Shown: positions 53,062-63,780, numbered from the stretch's first letter. The stretch is 64,000 bases of DNA from Oasisia sp. SBJ-2009 (GCA_964017155.1 OZ024862.1:44934962-44998961); one strand, 5' to 3'. The notes: a model not told the origin generated them from the letters alone. Numbers and translations: made by a program.

Positions 53062-53200
53062 GAGCGGCTGTGGCAGGCGCTGAAGGACGGAGACATCGAC
53101 ATGGTGGTGAGCGACCATTTCCCCTGCACGGCCGACCTCAAGCTCATTGAAGCCGGCGACTTCCTGCAGGTGTGGGGCGGCATCGCCTCGCTGCAGTTCG
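53062..53200 (+). pseudogene. Allantoinase exon a, copy 1
   Basis: Encodes [20 protein letters not shown], then [14 protein letters not shown]. Donor TTCG|GTAGGT is good; the acceptor position reads ATGG. Confidence 0.82.
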
Positions 53201-53689
53201 GTAGGTCACTAGAAGGAGGCGGACTATCTCTCCCATATCAAACAACTCCAAGCGTTATTACGAATACGAATACATTTAGTTCAGGTAAAAGAAAACATAT
53301 ACAGTATGAACATACACACCCATAGCCTCTAAAAGGTAAATATGTTAAACAATGAGTAGATAAAATTAAATAAGGTGATCCGTTAGATAAGTGTAAAAGT
53401 GTAGTATACCAGATAAAAAAAAATAATGATCAATATGTCTGATTGTATAATAAATATGAATTTATACATTTAGATGAACACAATTTGAAAATAAAAAAGT
53501 TAAAAGGTGAATGGATAAAATAAATAAATTGGTAAGTTGTATAAACAAAACTAATAAAAACACATTTGAAAGACATTATATATGTCTTACTAGTGTACAG
53601 TATTAAATAAACAAATAAACGCGCCAACCTAATGATAACAATCATCATAATGTCTTACCAAGTGCTGAATACAATCCTTTGTTCTGACT

Positions 53690-54190
53690 AAAGCGCTGAA
53701 CAAAATGTTCATAACTGTATGGCACCGATATAAATATAAAAAAGCTATTTTTTAAAAGATGCGTCTTAAGCACCATTTTAGACGAAAAGGTAGTGTCACA
53801 CTGTTTGACTGACGTCAGCATATTGTTCGACAGTAGAGGGACCACATTAGCGAAAGCTCGTTTTCCGAACGACTTGAAGCGTGTGGGTGGCACTTTTAGG
53901 AGACCAGCCGAATTTGTGAGACTATTCGAAAGAAGCTCGGATACATATTGCGGTGCAAGTCCGTGGAGTGCCTAGAATGTAACCAAGATATTTTTTAAAC
54001 GAAATTCCGACTTGGATTAGTAACCAATGCATGAAATATCGGTGTTATGTGTTCGTGCTTGATATTTCGCGTCATCAGACGAGGAATAGTGTTCTGAATT
54101 ATATCCAATGGTATCACAGTTTGTCAAAAACAATTATCCGCCCGTCTATCTTTTCAACTTGCGAGATTTCTTAGTTGTGTAGTCTTCTTA
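53690..54190 (-). pseudogene. LINE C-terminal fragment in allantoinase intron, copy 1
   Basis: On the minus strand: RLMTRNIKHEHITPIFHAL, then HGLAPQYVSELLSN and FGKRAFANVVPLLSNNM, then LKTHLLKN, with stops and shifts. Typical of the post-RT tail of CR1/L2-group LINEs. The copy in duplicate 2 carries an extra 86-bp insertion. Confidence 0.75.
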
Positions 54191-54611
54191 GACTGAACCA
54201 AGAAACCGACAATGAATTGCGATTTATTTTATCATAGTATCCGCCATCCCTTGGCATTGTTTTATTTGCCATTATATCATACAGTAACAGCGAATATGTT
54301 TAGAATCATTTGAACTCATGTTTGGGTAACATGAAATTGATAATTTATTTTGCTTGGTAGTTTCACGACTACTAAACTACATAAAATATTCCACAAGCGA
54401 GCTACCATGTTGCTATCGATACTGCCAAAGGCTAAGTTGGCTCATTCGCAAAATGAATTTGAAATAAGACAATTGAACAAAATCTTCAATCTGCCCTAGC
54501 TTAAAACATACCTGCCGTAGTCACGCAGAACCAACGGAAAAGTTCCAGTGATGGAATTACGACAGTGCACTTAAAGAGCAATGTAAAATTCATGTTACAT
54601 TTTCTCCTTAG

Positions 54612-54784
54612 GGTTGTCCCTGTTCTGGACGCATGCGCAGAAGGTTGATCTGACGCTCGGTGACGTTGCACGGCTGCTCTGCGTGAAACCGGCGGCGCTG
54701 TGCAACATGGGGAACAGGAAAGCCGCCATTAAAGTCGGGTATGACGCCGATTTCGTCATCTGGGATCCGGAGAGTACGTTCAAG
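54612..54784 (+). pseudogene. Allantoinase exon b, copy 1
   Basis: Acceptor TCTCCTTAG|GG, donor TTCAAG|GTAGGC, 173 nt. Encodes GLSLFWTHAQKVDLTLGDVA, then AALCNMGNRKAA and GYDADFVIWDPESTFK. Confidence 0.88.
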
Positions 54785-54899
54785 GTAGGCAACGATGGCT
54801 GACGTTTCGACGTGGGGTACAACTTGATTTTGTGCAGACGAAACATCGCGACAATAACAGTCCCGTTCCCATCTTCTGCTATATGCTTTTGTTGCTTTA

Positions 54900-54975
54900 T
54901 GATGCACACTCACACGTGTACGCACACGTACGTGTACGCACACGTACATGTACACGCATACTCACGCACGTAAGC
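54900..54975. repeat. Alternating purine-pyrimidine CACGTACGTG repeat
   Basis: GTACGCACACGTACGTGTAC and similar words alternate purine and pyrimidine for about 60 bp, a Z-DNA-prone sequence. Shorter in copy 2 (62085-62130). Confidence 0.6.
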
Positions 54976-55313
54976 GCGCTCTCGCACTCTGTATTAAAGA
55001 TTAATGACAAAAGGAGGCTCCATGTAATGCAATCATTTACCTTACCTTAGAATACCTTACCTTAGGACGGTTCTGATCGTAGGATGCTGAGTTCCTTCCT
55101 CGGTGATCAGCTCTTCGTTTTCGTAATCTAGTAATATGACGTCGCGCGTTCCGGTTCTATTGTTAATTATTCTTAACGGTACTTCAAAATCATACACAAT
55201 ATTCTGGGTATACAAGAATTTGTCTAGTCATTTGACTTTCTACCGTCGAGGATAAGCGCGAATATGGCCAAACACATCCGCAATCAAAGTATCAATTATT
55301 TGTTATCTTACAT

Positions 55314-55346
55314 GTTGAACCGAGTATCATCCAGCACAAGAACAAG
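55314..55346 (+). pseudogene. Allantoinase 33-nt micro-exon, copy 1
   Basis: Encodes VEPSIIQHKNK, the block that links exon b to TPY in allantoinases. Donor AAG|GTCGGT is present; the acceptor reads ACAT instead of ACAG. Confidence 0.8.
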
Positions 55347-55654
55347 GTCGGTGTTACTATGTTACGATCTACTTAATAAAACAATTAAACTATTCGTCAT
55401 GAACGTAATTAAAGTAATAAGGACTATGACAGCTAAACGAGTAATTATGATATAGCGTTATGCGTGTAATTGTGCCAAGTACTACTGTTAATTGATCAAC
55501 TGCAAATATCTTAAAGTAACCGTAAATATAAAGAACGTCCACGTTTTTTATGTAAGCCAAATTGTATGAAAGCGTGGGAAGTGGCTAATTAACATGCATA
55601 GTTAATCAGCAAGTAACATACTTCGTGTAATGTTTGTAAGGACAGTGTTGATTG

Positions 55655-55806
55655 TTTGTTTGATATTATTTGTTTGTTTGTTTGTGTGTGTGTGTTTGTT
55701 TGTTTGTTTGTTTGTTTGTTTGTGTGTTTGTTTGTTTGTTTGTTTGTTTGTTTGTTTCTTTGTTTCTTTGTTTCTTTGTTTCTTTGTTTCTTTGTTTGTT
55801 TATATG
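55655..55806. repeat. (TTTG)n/(TTTC)n tract at an intron 3' end
   Basis: Tetranucleotide repeat directly before the last allantoinase exon, acting as its pyrimidine tract. The copy at 62795-62900 is almost pure TTTG. Confidence 0.92.
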
Positions 55807-55811
55807 TGTAG

Positions 55812-55949
55812 GTGACACCATACGCCGGTGAGATTCTACGAGGTGTAGTTCAACGGACGGTCGTAGCAGGCGAGACTGTCTTCGAGAACGGGGCAATATC
55901 CGATTCACCCAAAGGGCGGCTAGTCTTTCCGAAGCAGATCGAGATCTGA
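55812..55949 (+). pseudogene. Allantoinase last exon, copy 1
   Basis: Acceptor ATGTGTAG|GTG after a (TTTG/TTTC)n tract. Encodes VTPYAGEILRGVVQRTVVAG, then ETVFENGAISDS, and ends at TGA 55947-55949. Confidence 0.85.
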
Positions 55950-56089
55950 CACTGTAAATAGGATCTATCAATATAGCACGTAATGAGGCATATTTTCGAT
56001 TTATTTGACTTAGGTCTAGTTGACTAATATTGCCGTTTACGTGGTGTTTGCTATTTTTCTCGTATATATAAGAAACTACAAGTGTGTAG

Positions 56090-56160
56090 TAGCGTTGGCA
56101 CTGGCTAGAGCTTCGGACTGTCGACAAAGAGAATCCTGGGTCGAATTATGGCACTCTACA
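56090..56160 (+). other. tRNA-like (SINE-head) sequence, copy 1
   Basis: GCGTTGGCACTGGCTAGAGC, then TTCGGACTGTCGAC and CTGGGTCGAATTATG are arranged like the D-arm, anticodon arm and T-arm of a tRNA. Box B is imperfect and acceptor stems do not pair, so it is a tRNA-derived SINE relic, not a working tRNA. Confidence 0.5.
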
Positions 56161-56692
56161 TTGCTCCAGTTCACTCAGCTATATGAATGAGTATCCGACA
56201 ATATTATGTATGTAAATACAGTGGTAGATATGTGTATAAGAATAGTCTTCGCCCATTAATTTAATATGGATGCATTCCAGAGAAGCCAAAATGGTGTTCG
56301 GTTAAACAGGATTACAGTTTATACCAAACAATTCTCATATATGAGTATTTTCTTATGGGATTACTTAGCATATACATTATAATTTGAAAGATAATGGTTG
56401 ATACAAAATCAACTACCCGGTTTCTACTCGAAGTCGCTATATTGAAAAATGAATAATTGGACATATGTTGTGTACGCAGTTATAGGCATGTTTAGTGGGG
56501 CTTAGTGCAGATTGTGTTTGATATAAGCTTGGGCAAGGGTAGGGTCTTCGGAGACATTCAATTAGCATTGATCGGTTTTCATCGTTACATTTCCGTGACT
56601 TGAAAAATTACGGCAAACAAAAGCAAGTACCACCACTAGGCTAAGTACTTCTATCCGTTTAATCGAGTCATAAACTACCCTGTATATAAGAG

Positions 56693-56700
56693 TAGTGCCG
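56693..56700 (+). promoter_or_regulatory. TATA box of the EGF/fucolectin gene
   Basis: TATATAAG, 244 bp before the ATG at 56944. Two short upstream ORFs begin at ATGs near 56723 and 56808. The duplicate keeps TATATAAG at 63781-63788. Confidence 0.55.
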
Positions 56701-56943
56701 CTCTTTGCGTTATATTTCGCGACATGGTAGCCAGCGACTCCATCCTATAAATAGGAAATTAGCATTCCGTTGCCTTGTGGGATAGCACAACCGGACACGT
56801 GGGGTATTATGGGCAATCTAGATATGCTTACGTCATCGATCATTACTGTCGTGTTTTGTTAAATCACGCACCCGCTGACGTCACTAATTTAGGGTTTACT
56901 CAAGAATATTTCCGCTACTATACCACAATAACCAAGAACAATT

Positions 56944-58686
56944 ATGCATCGCCAGCACCTGAGAGCTGCGTTAGTCGCGAAAATAAGTAATGTAATCGCT
57001 GCGCCGATGGCCCTAATACTGGTTCTTGTGTCAATCTACTGTATAAGGGCTGGACAAATTGGTGGTCGTTACAGACGACTTTCCAAGTTTTCGCTAAAGT
57101 GCTTGAATGGAGGAACGTGTAAGCTTAGTTCTAACGGGACAGCGTATTGCCAGTGTCCGCGAGGAACTGATCTCCCGCTTTGCCACAACGTAACGGTTTG
57201 GTCGGCTGGAAAAAACGCAACGCAATCCACAACTTCACAGCCTCAGCTTGGCGCTTCCTGTGCGGTTGACAGGTTAGGTTCTGATTCCCCTTGCTCACTC
57301 TCCGCGAGACACAAACATCCCTGGTGGAGGGTACATCTGGGATTAGTGCTGGCAGTTCGGCGAGTGCAACTAGAGACGAAGGATTCTGCAAATGTTTCTT
57401 TTGTGGATGTTAAAGTTGGCATGTACCGCGGCGTGTACGGGTTGTGTGAGTACTCAGACAATGTTCGTTTCGTTGGAAGATATTACGATTGTCATAACCA
57501 TTTAGGAGACGTCGTGACGTTAATAGTAGAACGTGAAAATGAAATGCAGTTGTCGTTGTGCGAAGTGTCCGTTTATGGAGAACCTCATCTAGGCTCCCCG
57601 TGTTGGAGCAATCCCAGCGGTAATGGGGGAAGTTGCAAGCCAGACGGATGTTATTATACGTGTGTCTGCCCAAAGAGTTCGTCTGGAACAAACTGCGAAG
57701 GAAAGAATTGGGCATACCATGCAGTCACCTTGATGCGAATGGCTTACTACGATATACCACAAACTGTTGATAATACTGTTGATGGAAATAGAGAAGATAT
57801 GATGAGGCATGGCAATGATAACCTATGTTCAGCATCCACGTTATTTAAAGATCCATGGTATGTGCTTAGTTGTTCTGCCTGGATCGAAATACGACAGATT
57901 TTAATAGTGAATCGCCAGGATTGTTGTTCATCGTATATGTATAATTTCGATGTTTTAATTAACGAAGACAAGCTATGTGGAGCCAGGCGACATAACATGT
58001 CAGGTGTTGCATGGAAATATATCTGGTGTGTTCCTGTTGCTATAGGAAAAATGGTGAACATTACGTTTTACGGTCTTCGGGTCATTTCTTTGTGCGAAGT
58101 GGATATATATGGTGTCCCAATGCCATGTCGGAGCAATCCATGCAATAATGGAAAAACGTGTCGCCGAATTGGGAACAAAAATTCTTATGAATGTCTCTGC
58201 CCACCTGGTTTCAATGGTTCTAACTGCACTGATGCAATTCCATGCTGGAGTACACCGTGTCACAATGGCGGCTCCTGCCGAAATACCAAAATGCGGAACG
58301 TCTATCAGTGCTTCTGTCCTGGTAACACGACGGGTTCAAATTGTGAAGATTTCAAGCCATGCTGGAGCAATCCGTGTCACAATGGTGGCTCTTGCCGAAA
58401 TACTGAAATGTCGAACGTCTATCAGTGCTTCTGTCCTGGGAACACGACGGGTTCAAATTGTGACGATTTCATGCCATGCTGGAGCAATCCGTGCGACAAC
58501 GGTGGCACTTGCACGGAGAACGATTCTTCTTACACGTGTAAATGCTCGTCGAAATGGACAGGAACAAATTGCAGTCTAGTGAAAGATCTTACTAAAGAAC
58601 AAAAGGAAGTAAAACAAAAGCCTAAAGAACAAAATGAAGTAAATAAAACAACTAAAGAAACAAAACGAAGTAAAACAAAAGCCTAA
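56944..58686 (+). CDS. Single-exon EGF and fucolectin-domain extracellular protein
   Basis: 580 residues, no intron. A signal-anchor helix (about residues 17-37) is followed by EGF (53-80), a fucolectin/F5-8-type lectin-like domain (82-213: NATQSTT, PWWRVHL, LCEVSVYG), EGF (220-251), a second fucolectin-like domain (256-390: TVDNTVDG, LCEVDIYG), and four EGF repeats (395-428, 434-467, 473-506, 512-543) with CxNGGxC cores. A Lys/Glu tail then meets a stop. Such proteins act at the cell surface or in secretions and may bind glycans. A 61-nt internal duplication (58620-58680) shifts the frame, so the membrane helix and acidic tail (58709-58954) are lost relative to copy 1. Two EGF repeats are near-identical, indicating recent repeat duplication. 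Confidence 0.88.
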   Translation: MHRQHLRAALVAKISNVIAAPMALILVLVSIYCIRAGQIGGRYRRLSKFSLKCLNGGTCKLSSNGTAYCQCPRGTDLPLCHNVTVWSAGKNATQSTTSQPQLGASCAVDRLGSDSPCSLSARHKHPWWRVHLGLVLAVRRVQLETKDSANVSFVDVKVGMYRGVYGLCEYSDNVRFVGRYYDCHNHLGDVVTLIVERENEMQLSLCEVSVYGEPHLGSPCWSNPSGNGGSCKPDGCYYTCVCPKSSSGTNCEGKNWAYHAVTLMRMAYYDIPQTVDNTVDGNREDMMRHGNDNLCSASTLFKDPWYVLSCSAWIEIRQILIVNRQDCCSSYMYNFDVLINEDKLCGARRHNMSGVAWKYIWCVPVAIGKMVNITFYGLRVISLCEVDIYGVPMPCRSNPCNNGKTCRRIGNKNSYECLCPPGFNGSNCTDAIPCWSTPCHNGGSCRNTKMRNVYQCFCPGNTTGSNCEDFKPCWSNPCHNGGSCRNTEMSNVYQCFCPGNTTGSNCDDFMPCWSNPCDNGGTCTENDSSYTCKCSSKWTGTNCSLVKDLTKEQKEVKQKPKEQNEVNKTTKETKRSKTKA

Positions 58687-58954
58687 AGAACAAAAGAAAG
58701 TAACGGGGATGTCTGCGATGATGAAGGTGATTATCGGTACGGCGGTTGGTATAGGCGTTGTTGTTGCTGCAGGGTGTGGCGTAGCTGCCTGTGGTGCGTG
58801 TCCGACTAAAAGAGATATAGCAGCAAAATTGGCAGCCGCCAGGGGAATGAAATCAGTAAGATCGAGAGTACAGAGAAGCACGGAGTTAGGAGACGACGAT
58901 GAACAGGAAGATGAAGCGGAAGATGAAGAGGAAGATGCGGTGTCATCGATTTGA
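58687..58954 (+). pseudogene. Out-of-frame transmembrane and acidic tail of the EGF/fucolectin gene
   Basis: Frame +1 relative to 56944-58686. Encodes TGMSAMMKVIIGTAVGIGVV, then the CGACPTKR stretch and an Asp/Glu tail ending at TGA 58952-58954; matches 51565-51833. Whether splicing or frameshifting ever rejoins it cannot be seen. Confidence 0.82.
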
Positions 58955-59910
58955 GACTATATTGCAGGATCATTTCTTTAGCTATGATTTCGCAGACAAC
59001 AAAGCTTCAAAACAGGCCTATCTAATGGTGTATATGTATTTATTATAAAACCTGCTGTACAAATGATTTTGTGACGTGAATTGTACATTACCCGTACAGC
59101 TGCAGACAGGCCACACTTTACTGTCAGTGACCGTAACAGTTTGAAGTTGCCCAAACGTCTGCCAAAGAGTGCAACACCGTGGAAATTAATCAATGAAATG
59201 CTTTGCGTTTTGTTTTGAATTCATTGTTTTACAAGTGGATAAAGAAAGGTGACAGAAGGACAGGAACTGGGCGGACTTTGAATGATTAAAAGCGTTTCCG
59301 GAGACAAACTACTAGAAGACAAATAAAATTGATATATCTATCGATTCTTTATGTTAGTAAATGTGTTCGTTTTTGAAATGTACAAGTGCATAGTATTCAA
59401 CATGGATAATAACACATTGACGTTGTCAAAAACACTCATTTGAATTACCCGTTATGCTTGTCAAAACATGATTAAATCACCGGTGTTCTTTCATGCCTCA
59501 CGAGACATGACGTTCATTGTAACACACAGTAAAAAAAACCTGTATATCTCTGCACAAAAGTCGACCTAGCGTCGTGTTCAACATATAGAAAGCACGCACC
59601 GTCTGTTTTCTCTTCTACCACTGAGACTCACGTAGTAGCAGTTGTCTGCAAAAGATTATATGACTAGACGACAACAATAATGTTTTGGTACAATTAAGCA
59701 ACACTTGAGATTCAAAGCAAATCCCATAAAGCAAGTGAATTCAGAAGAATGGTTTATCAAGCGTGCGAGTATTGAAGGATGAATAATAAAGGTAACTATT
59801 CTTTGCTTCGAGACGTCACACAATGCACAGCAAGTGACACACAATTAACACAGGCAGACACATTACACAAATAAACACCTACTAATCTGTGCATCAACTT
59901 ATTATTCACT

Positions 59911-60062
59911 ACACCTGGATCGCCATACCTGGATTGTCACACCTGGATCACCACACCTGGATCACCACACCTGGATCACACACTTGGATCACCACACCTG
60001 GATCACACACCTGGATCACCACACCTGGATCACCACACCTAGATCACCACACCTGGATCACC
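59911..60062. repeat. 14-bp minisatellite, copy 2
   Basis: About nine to ten units of ACACCTGGATCACC, two to three fewer than in copy 1. Confidence 0.9.
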
Positions 60063-60155
60063 CTATGGAAACTGACTGCTAAGCCATTGACGTGATGTCG
60101 CCTCTGTCTGAGAGCTTGAGACACTGTTGTATTCATTCCGTCCCGCTGCCCATAG

Positions 60156-60294
60156 GAGCGGCTGTGGCAGGCGCTGAAGGACGGAGACATCGACATGGTG
60201 GTGAGCGACCATTTCCCCTGCACGGCCGACCTCAAGCTCATGGAAGCCGGCTACTTCCTGCAGGCGTGGGGCGGCATCGCCTCGCTGCAGTTCG
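60156..60294 (+). pseudogene. Allantoinase exon a, copy 2
   Basis: Encodes [20 protein letters not shown], then [14 protein letters not shown]. Donor GT is replaced by CT. Confidence 0.82.
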
Positions 60295-60963
60295 CTAGGT
60301 CACTAGAAGGAGGCGGACTATCTCTCCCATATGAAACAACTCCAAGCGTTATTACGAATACGAATACATTTATTTCAGGTAAAAGAAAACATATACACTA
60401 TGTACATACACACCCATAGTCTCTAAAAGGTAAATATGTTAAACAATGAGTAGATAAAATTAAATAAGGTTATCCGTTAGATAAGTGTAAAAGTGTAGTA
60501 TACCAGATACAAAAAATAATGATCAATATGTCTGATTGTATAGTAAATATGAATTTATACATTTAGATAAACACAATTTGAAAATAAAAAAGTTAAAAGG
60601 TGAATGGATAAAATAAATAAATTGGTAAGTTGTATAAACAAAACTAATAAAAACACATTTGGAAGACATTATATGTGTCTTACTAGTGTACAGTATTAAA
60701 TAAACAAATAAACGCGCCAACCTAATGATAACAATCATCATAATGTCTTACCAAGTGCTGAATACAATCCTTTGTTCTGACTAAAGCGCTGAACAAAATG
60801 TTCATAACTGTATGGCACCGATATAAATATAAAAAAGCTATTTTTTAAAAGATGCGTCTTAAGCACCATCTTAGACGAAAAGTTAGTGTCACACTGTTTG
60901 ACTGACGTCAGCATATTGTTCGACAGTAGAGGGACCACATTAGCGAAAGCTCGTTTTCCGAAC

Positions 60964-61049
60964 TATTTATATGTATGTACACACCCGTTAACGGGACGGG
61001 ACATACGTCCCGGATTTGATGGTGACAAAATAAAGTTTTATTATTATTA
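60964..61049 (+). mobile_element. 5'-truncated LINE tail insertion, only in copy 2
   Basis: 86 bp ending ACAAAATAAAGTTTTATTATT. It has a GGGACGGGACATACGTCCCG hairpin before AATAAAG, the same layout as the LINE tail at 34178-34220. Absent at the matching place (about 53869) in copy 1, so it arrived after the duplication. Confidence 0.8.
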
Positions 61050-61787
61050 TTGAAGCGTGTGGGTGGCACTTTTAAGAGACCAGCCGAATTTGTGAGACTA
61101 TTCGAAAGAAGCTCGGATACATATTGCGGTGCAAGTCCGTGGAGTGCCTAGAATGTAACCAAGATAATTTTTAAACGAAATTCCGACTTGGATTAGTAAC
61201 CAATGCATGCAATATTGGTGTTATGTGTTCGTTCTTGATATTTCGCGTCATCAGACGAGCAATATTGTTCTGAATTATATCCAATGGTATCACAGTTTGT
61301 CAAAAACATTTATCCGCCCGTTTATCTTTTCAACTTGCGAGATTTCTTAATTGTGTAGTCTTCTTAGACTGAACCAAGAAACCGACAATGAATTGCGATT
61401 TATTTTAGCATAGTATCCGCCATCCCTTGGCATTGTTTTAATTGCCATTATATCATACAATAACAGCGAATATGTTTAGAATCATTTGAACTCATGTTTG
61501 GGTAACATGAAATTGATAATTTATTTTGCTTGGTAGTTTCACGACTACTAAACTACATAAAACATTCCACAAGCGAGCTACCATGTTGCTATCGATACTG
61601 CCAAAGGCTAAGTTGGCTCATTCGCAAAATGAATTTGAAATAAGACAATTGAAAAAAATCTTCAATCTGCCCTAGCTTAAAACATACCTGCCGTAGTCAC
61701 GCAGAACCAATGGAAAAGTTCCAGTGATGGAATTACGACAGTGCACTTAAAGAGCAATGTAAAATTCATGTTACATTTTCTCCTTAG

Positions 61788-61960
61788 GGTTGTCCCTGTT
61801 CTGGACGCATGCGCAGAAGGTTGATCTGACGCTCGGTGACGTTGCACGGCTGCTCTGCGTGAAACCGGCGGCGCTGTGCAGCATGGGGAACAGGAAAGGC
61901 GCCATTAAAGTCGGATGTGACGCCGATTTCGTCCTCTGGGATCCGGAGAGTACGTTCAAG
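61788..61960 (+). pseudogene. Allantoinase exon b, copy 2
   Basis: Splice sites CCTTAG|GG and TCAAG|GTAGGC are intact. Encodes GLSLFWTHAQK, ALCSMGNRKGAIKVGCDADF. Confidence 0.86.
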
Positions 61961-62465
61961 GTAGGCAACGATGGCTGACGTTTCGACGTGGGGTACAACT
62001 TGATTTTGTGCAGACGAAACATCGCGACAATAACAGTCCCGTTCCCATATTCTGCTATATGCTTTTGTTGCTTTATGATGCACACTCACACATGTACGCA
62101 CACGTACACGCATACTCACGCACGTAAGCGCTCTCGCACTCTGTATTAAAGATTAATGACAAAAGGAGGCTCCATTTAATGCAATCATTTACCTTACCTT
62201 AGAATACCTTCCCTTAGGACGGTTCTGATCGTAGGATGCTGGGTTCCTTCCTCTGTGATCAGTTCTTCGTTTTCGTAATCTAGTAATATAACATCGCGTG
62301 TTCCGGTTCTATTGTTAATTATTCTTAACGGTACTTCAAAATCATACACAATATTCTGGGAATACCAGAATTTGTCTAGTCATTTGACTTTCTACCGTCG
62401 AAGATAAGCGCGAATATGGCCAAACACATCCGCAATCAAAGTATCAATTATTTGTTTTCTTACAG

Positions 62466-62498
62466 GTTGAACCGAGTATCATCCAGCACAAGAACACG
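62466..62498 (+). pseudogene. Allantoinase 33-nt micro-exon, copy 2
   Basis: Acceptor TTTTCTTACAG|GTT and donor ACG|GTCGGT. Encodes VEPSIIQHKNT. Confidence 0.8.
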
Positions 62499-62794
62499 GT
62501 CGGTGTTACTATGTTACGATCTATTTAATAATAAAATTAAACTGTTCATCTTGAACATTATTAAAATAATAACAGCTAAACGAGTAATTATAATATAGCT
62601 GTATGCGTCTAATTGTGCCATGTACGACTGTTAAATTGATCAACTGCAAATATCTTAAAGTAACTGTAAATATTAAGAACGTCCACGTTTTTAAGTAAGC
62701 CAAATTGTTTGAAAGCGTGGGAAGTGGCTAATTAACATTTAATAGTTAAACAGCAAGTAACATACTTCGTGTAATGTTTGTAAGGACAGTGTTG

Positions 62795-62900
62795 ATTGTT
62801 TGTTTGATATTATTTGTTTGTTTGTTTGTTTGTTTGCTTGTTTGTTTGTTTGTTTGTTTGTTTGTTTGTTTGTTTGTTTGTTTGTTTGTTTGTTTGTTTG
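62795..62900. repeat. (TTTG)n tract, copy 2
   Basis: Almost pure TTTG repeat before the last allantoinase exon. Confidence 0.92.
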
Positions 62901-62909
62901 TATGTGTAG

Positions 62910-63047
62910 GTGACACCATACGCCGGTGAGATTCTACGAGGTGTAGTTCAACGGACGGTCGTAGCAGGCGAGACTGTCTTCGAGAACGGGGCAATATCCG
63001 ATTCACCCAAAGGGCGGCTAGTCTTTCCGAAGCAGATCGAGATCTGA
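62910..63047 (+). pseudogene. Allantoinase last exon, copy 2
   Basis: Identical protein to the last exon of copy 1, ending LVFPKQIEI and TGA at 63045-63047. Acceptor ATGTGTAG|GTG. Confidence 0.85.
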
Positions 63048-63179
63048 CACTGTAAATAGGATCTATCAATATAGCACGTAATGAGGCATATTTTCGATTT
63101 ATTTGACTTTGGTCTAGTTGACTAATATTGCCGTTTACGTGGTGTTTGCTATTTTTCTCGTATATATAAGAAACTACAA

Positions 63180-63250
63180 GTGTGTAGTAGCGTTGGCACT
63201 GGCTAGAGCTTCGGACTGTCGACAAAGAGAATCCGGGGTCGAATTATGGC
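63180..63250 (+). other. tRNA-like (SINE-head) sequence, copy 2
   Basis: Same as 56090-56160, with GGGGTCGAATTATG in place of box B. Confidence 0.5.
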
Positions 63251-63780
63251 ACTCTACATTGCTCCAGTTCACTCAGCTATATGAATGAGTATCCGACAAT
63301 ATTATTTATGTAAACACAGTGGTAGATATGTGTATAAGAATAGTCTTCGCCCATTAATTTAATATGGATGCTTTCCAGAGAAGCCAAAATGGTGTTCGGT
63401 TAAACAGGATTAAAGTTTATACCAAACAATTCTCATATATGAGTATTTTCTTATGGGATTACTTAGCATATACATTATAACTTGAAAGATAATGGTTGAT
63501 ACAAAATCAACTACCCGGTTTCTACTCGAAGTCGCTATATTGAAAAATGAATAATTGGACATATGTTGTGTACGCAGTCATAGGCATGTTTAGGGGGGCT
63601 TGGTGCAGATTGTGTTTGATATAAGCTTGGGCAAGGGTATGGTCTTCGGAGACATTCAATTAGCATTGAGCGGTTTTCATCGTTAAATTTCCGTGACTTG
63701 AAAAATTACGGCAAACAAAAGCAAGTACCACCACTAGGCTAAGTACTTCTATCCGTTTAATCGAGTCATAAGCTACCCTG

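Larger units (their letters stand above)
53062..55949 (+). pseudogene. Allantoinase 3'-terminal exons, copy 1 (splice sites damaged)
   Basis: Four exons encode the C-terminal part of allantoinase, the metal-dependent hydrolase that opens allantoin in purine breakdown: 53062-53200, 54612-54784, 55314-55346, 55812-55949. Phases agree. Motifs: [10 protein letters not shown] (metal-site Asp), [43 protein letters not shown]. Relative to copy 2, the acceptor of the first exon is GG instead of AG (53060-53061; an AG three bases on could substitute) and that of the micro-exon is AT instead of AG (55312-55313). N-terminal exons are absent from the window. I infer a partial duplicate in decay. Confidence 0.85.
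51420..56705 (+). repeat. Tandem segmental duplication, copy 1
   Basis: Homologous over its whole length to 58493-63790 with few percent difference by eye (offset about 7.07 kb). Contains the 3' end of an EGF-type gene, four allantoinase exons, a tRNA-like element and a TATA promoter. Unique DNA 56706-58492 separates the copies. Confidence 0.93.
60156..63047 (+). pseudogene. Allantoinase 3'-terminal exons, copy 2 (donor lost)
   Basis: Exons 60156-60294, 61788-61960, 62466-62498 and 62910-63047 correspond one to one with copy 1 and keep phase. Here the first exon has a proper acceptor (ATAG|GAG), but its donor is CT instead of GT (TTCG|CTAGGT, 60295-60296). The micro-exon acceptor is intact (TTACAG). 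Replacements include Asp to Tyr in the EAGDFL block and the last micro-exon Lys to Thr. The metal-site VVSDH motif is kept. No N-terminal exons lie between the two copies. Confidence 0.85.

Noticed and set aside
56090..56160. A functional tRNA gene
   Set aside because: D- and anticodon-like arms are recognisable, but box B is imperfect, acceptor stems do not pair, and the same relic is in both duplication copies; SINE relic preferred.
53062..63047. One complete allantoinase gene made from both copies
   Set aside because: The two copies encode the same C-terminal exons; no N-terminal exons with the metal-binding HVH motif were found in the window.
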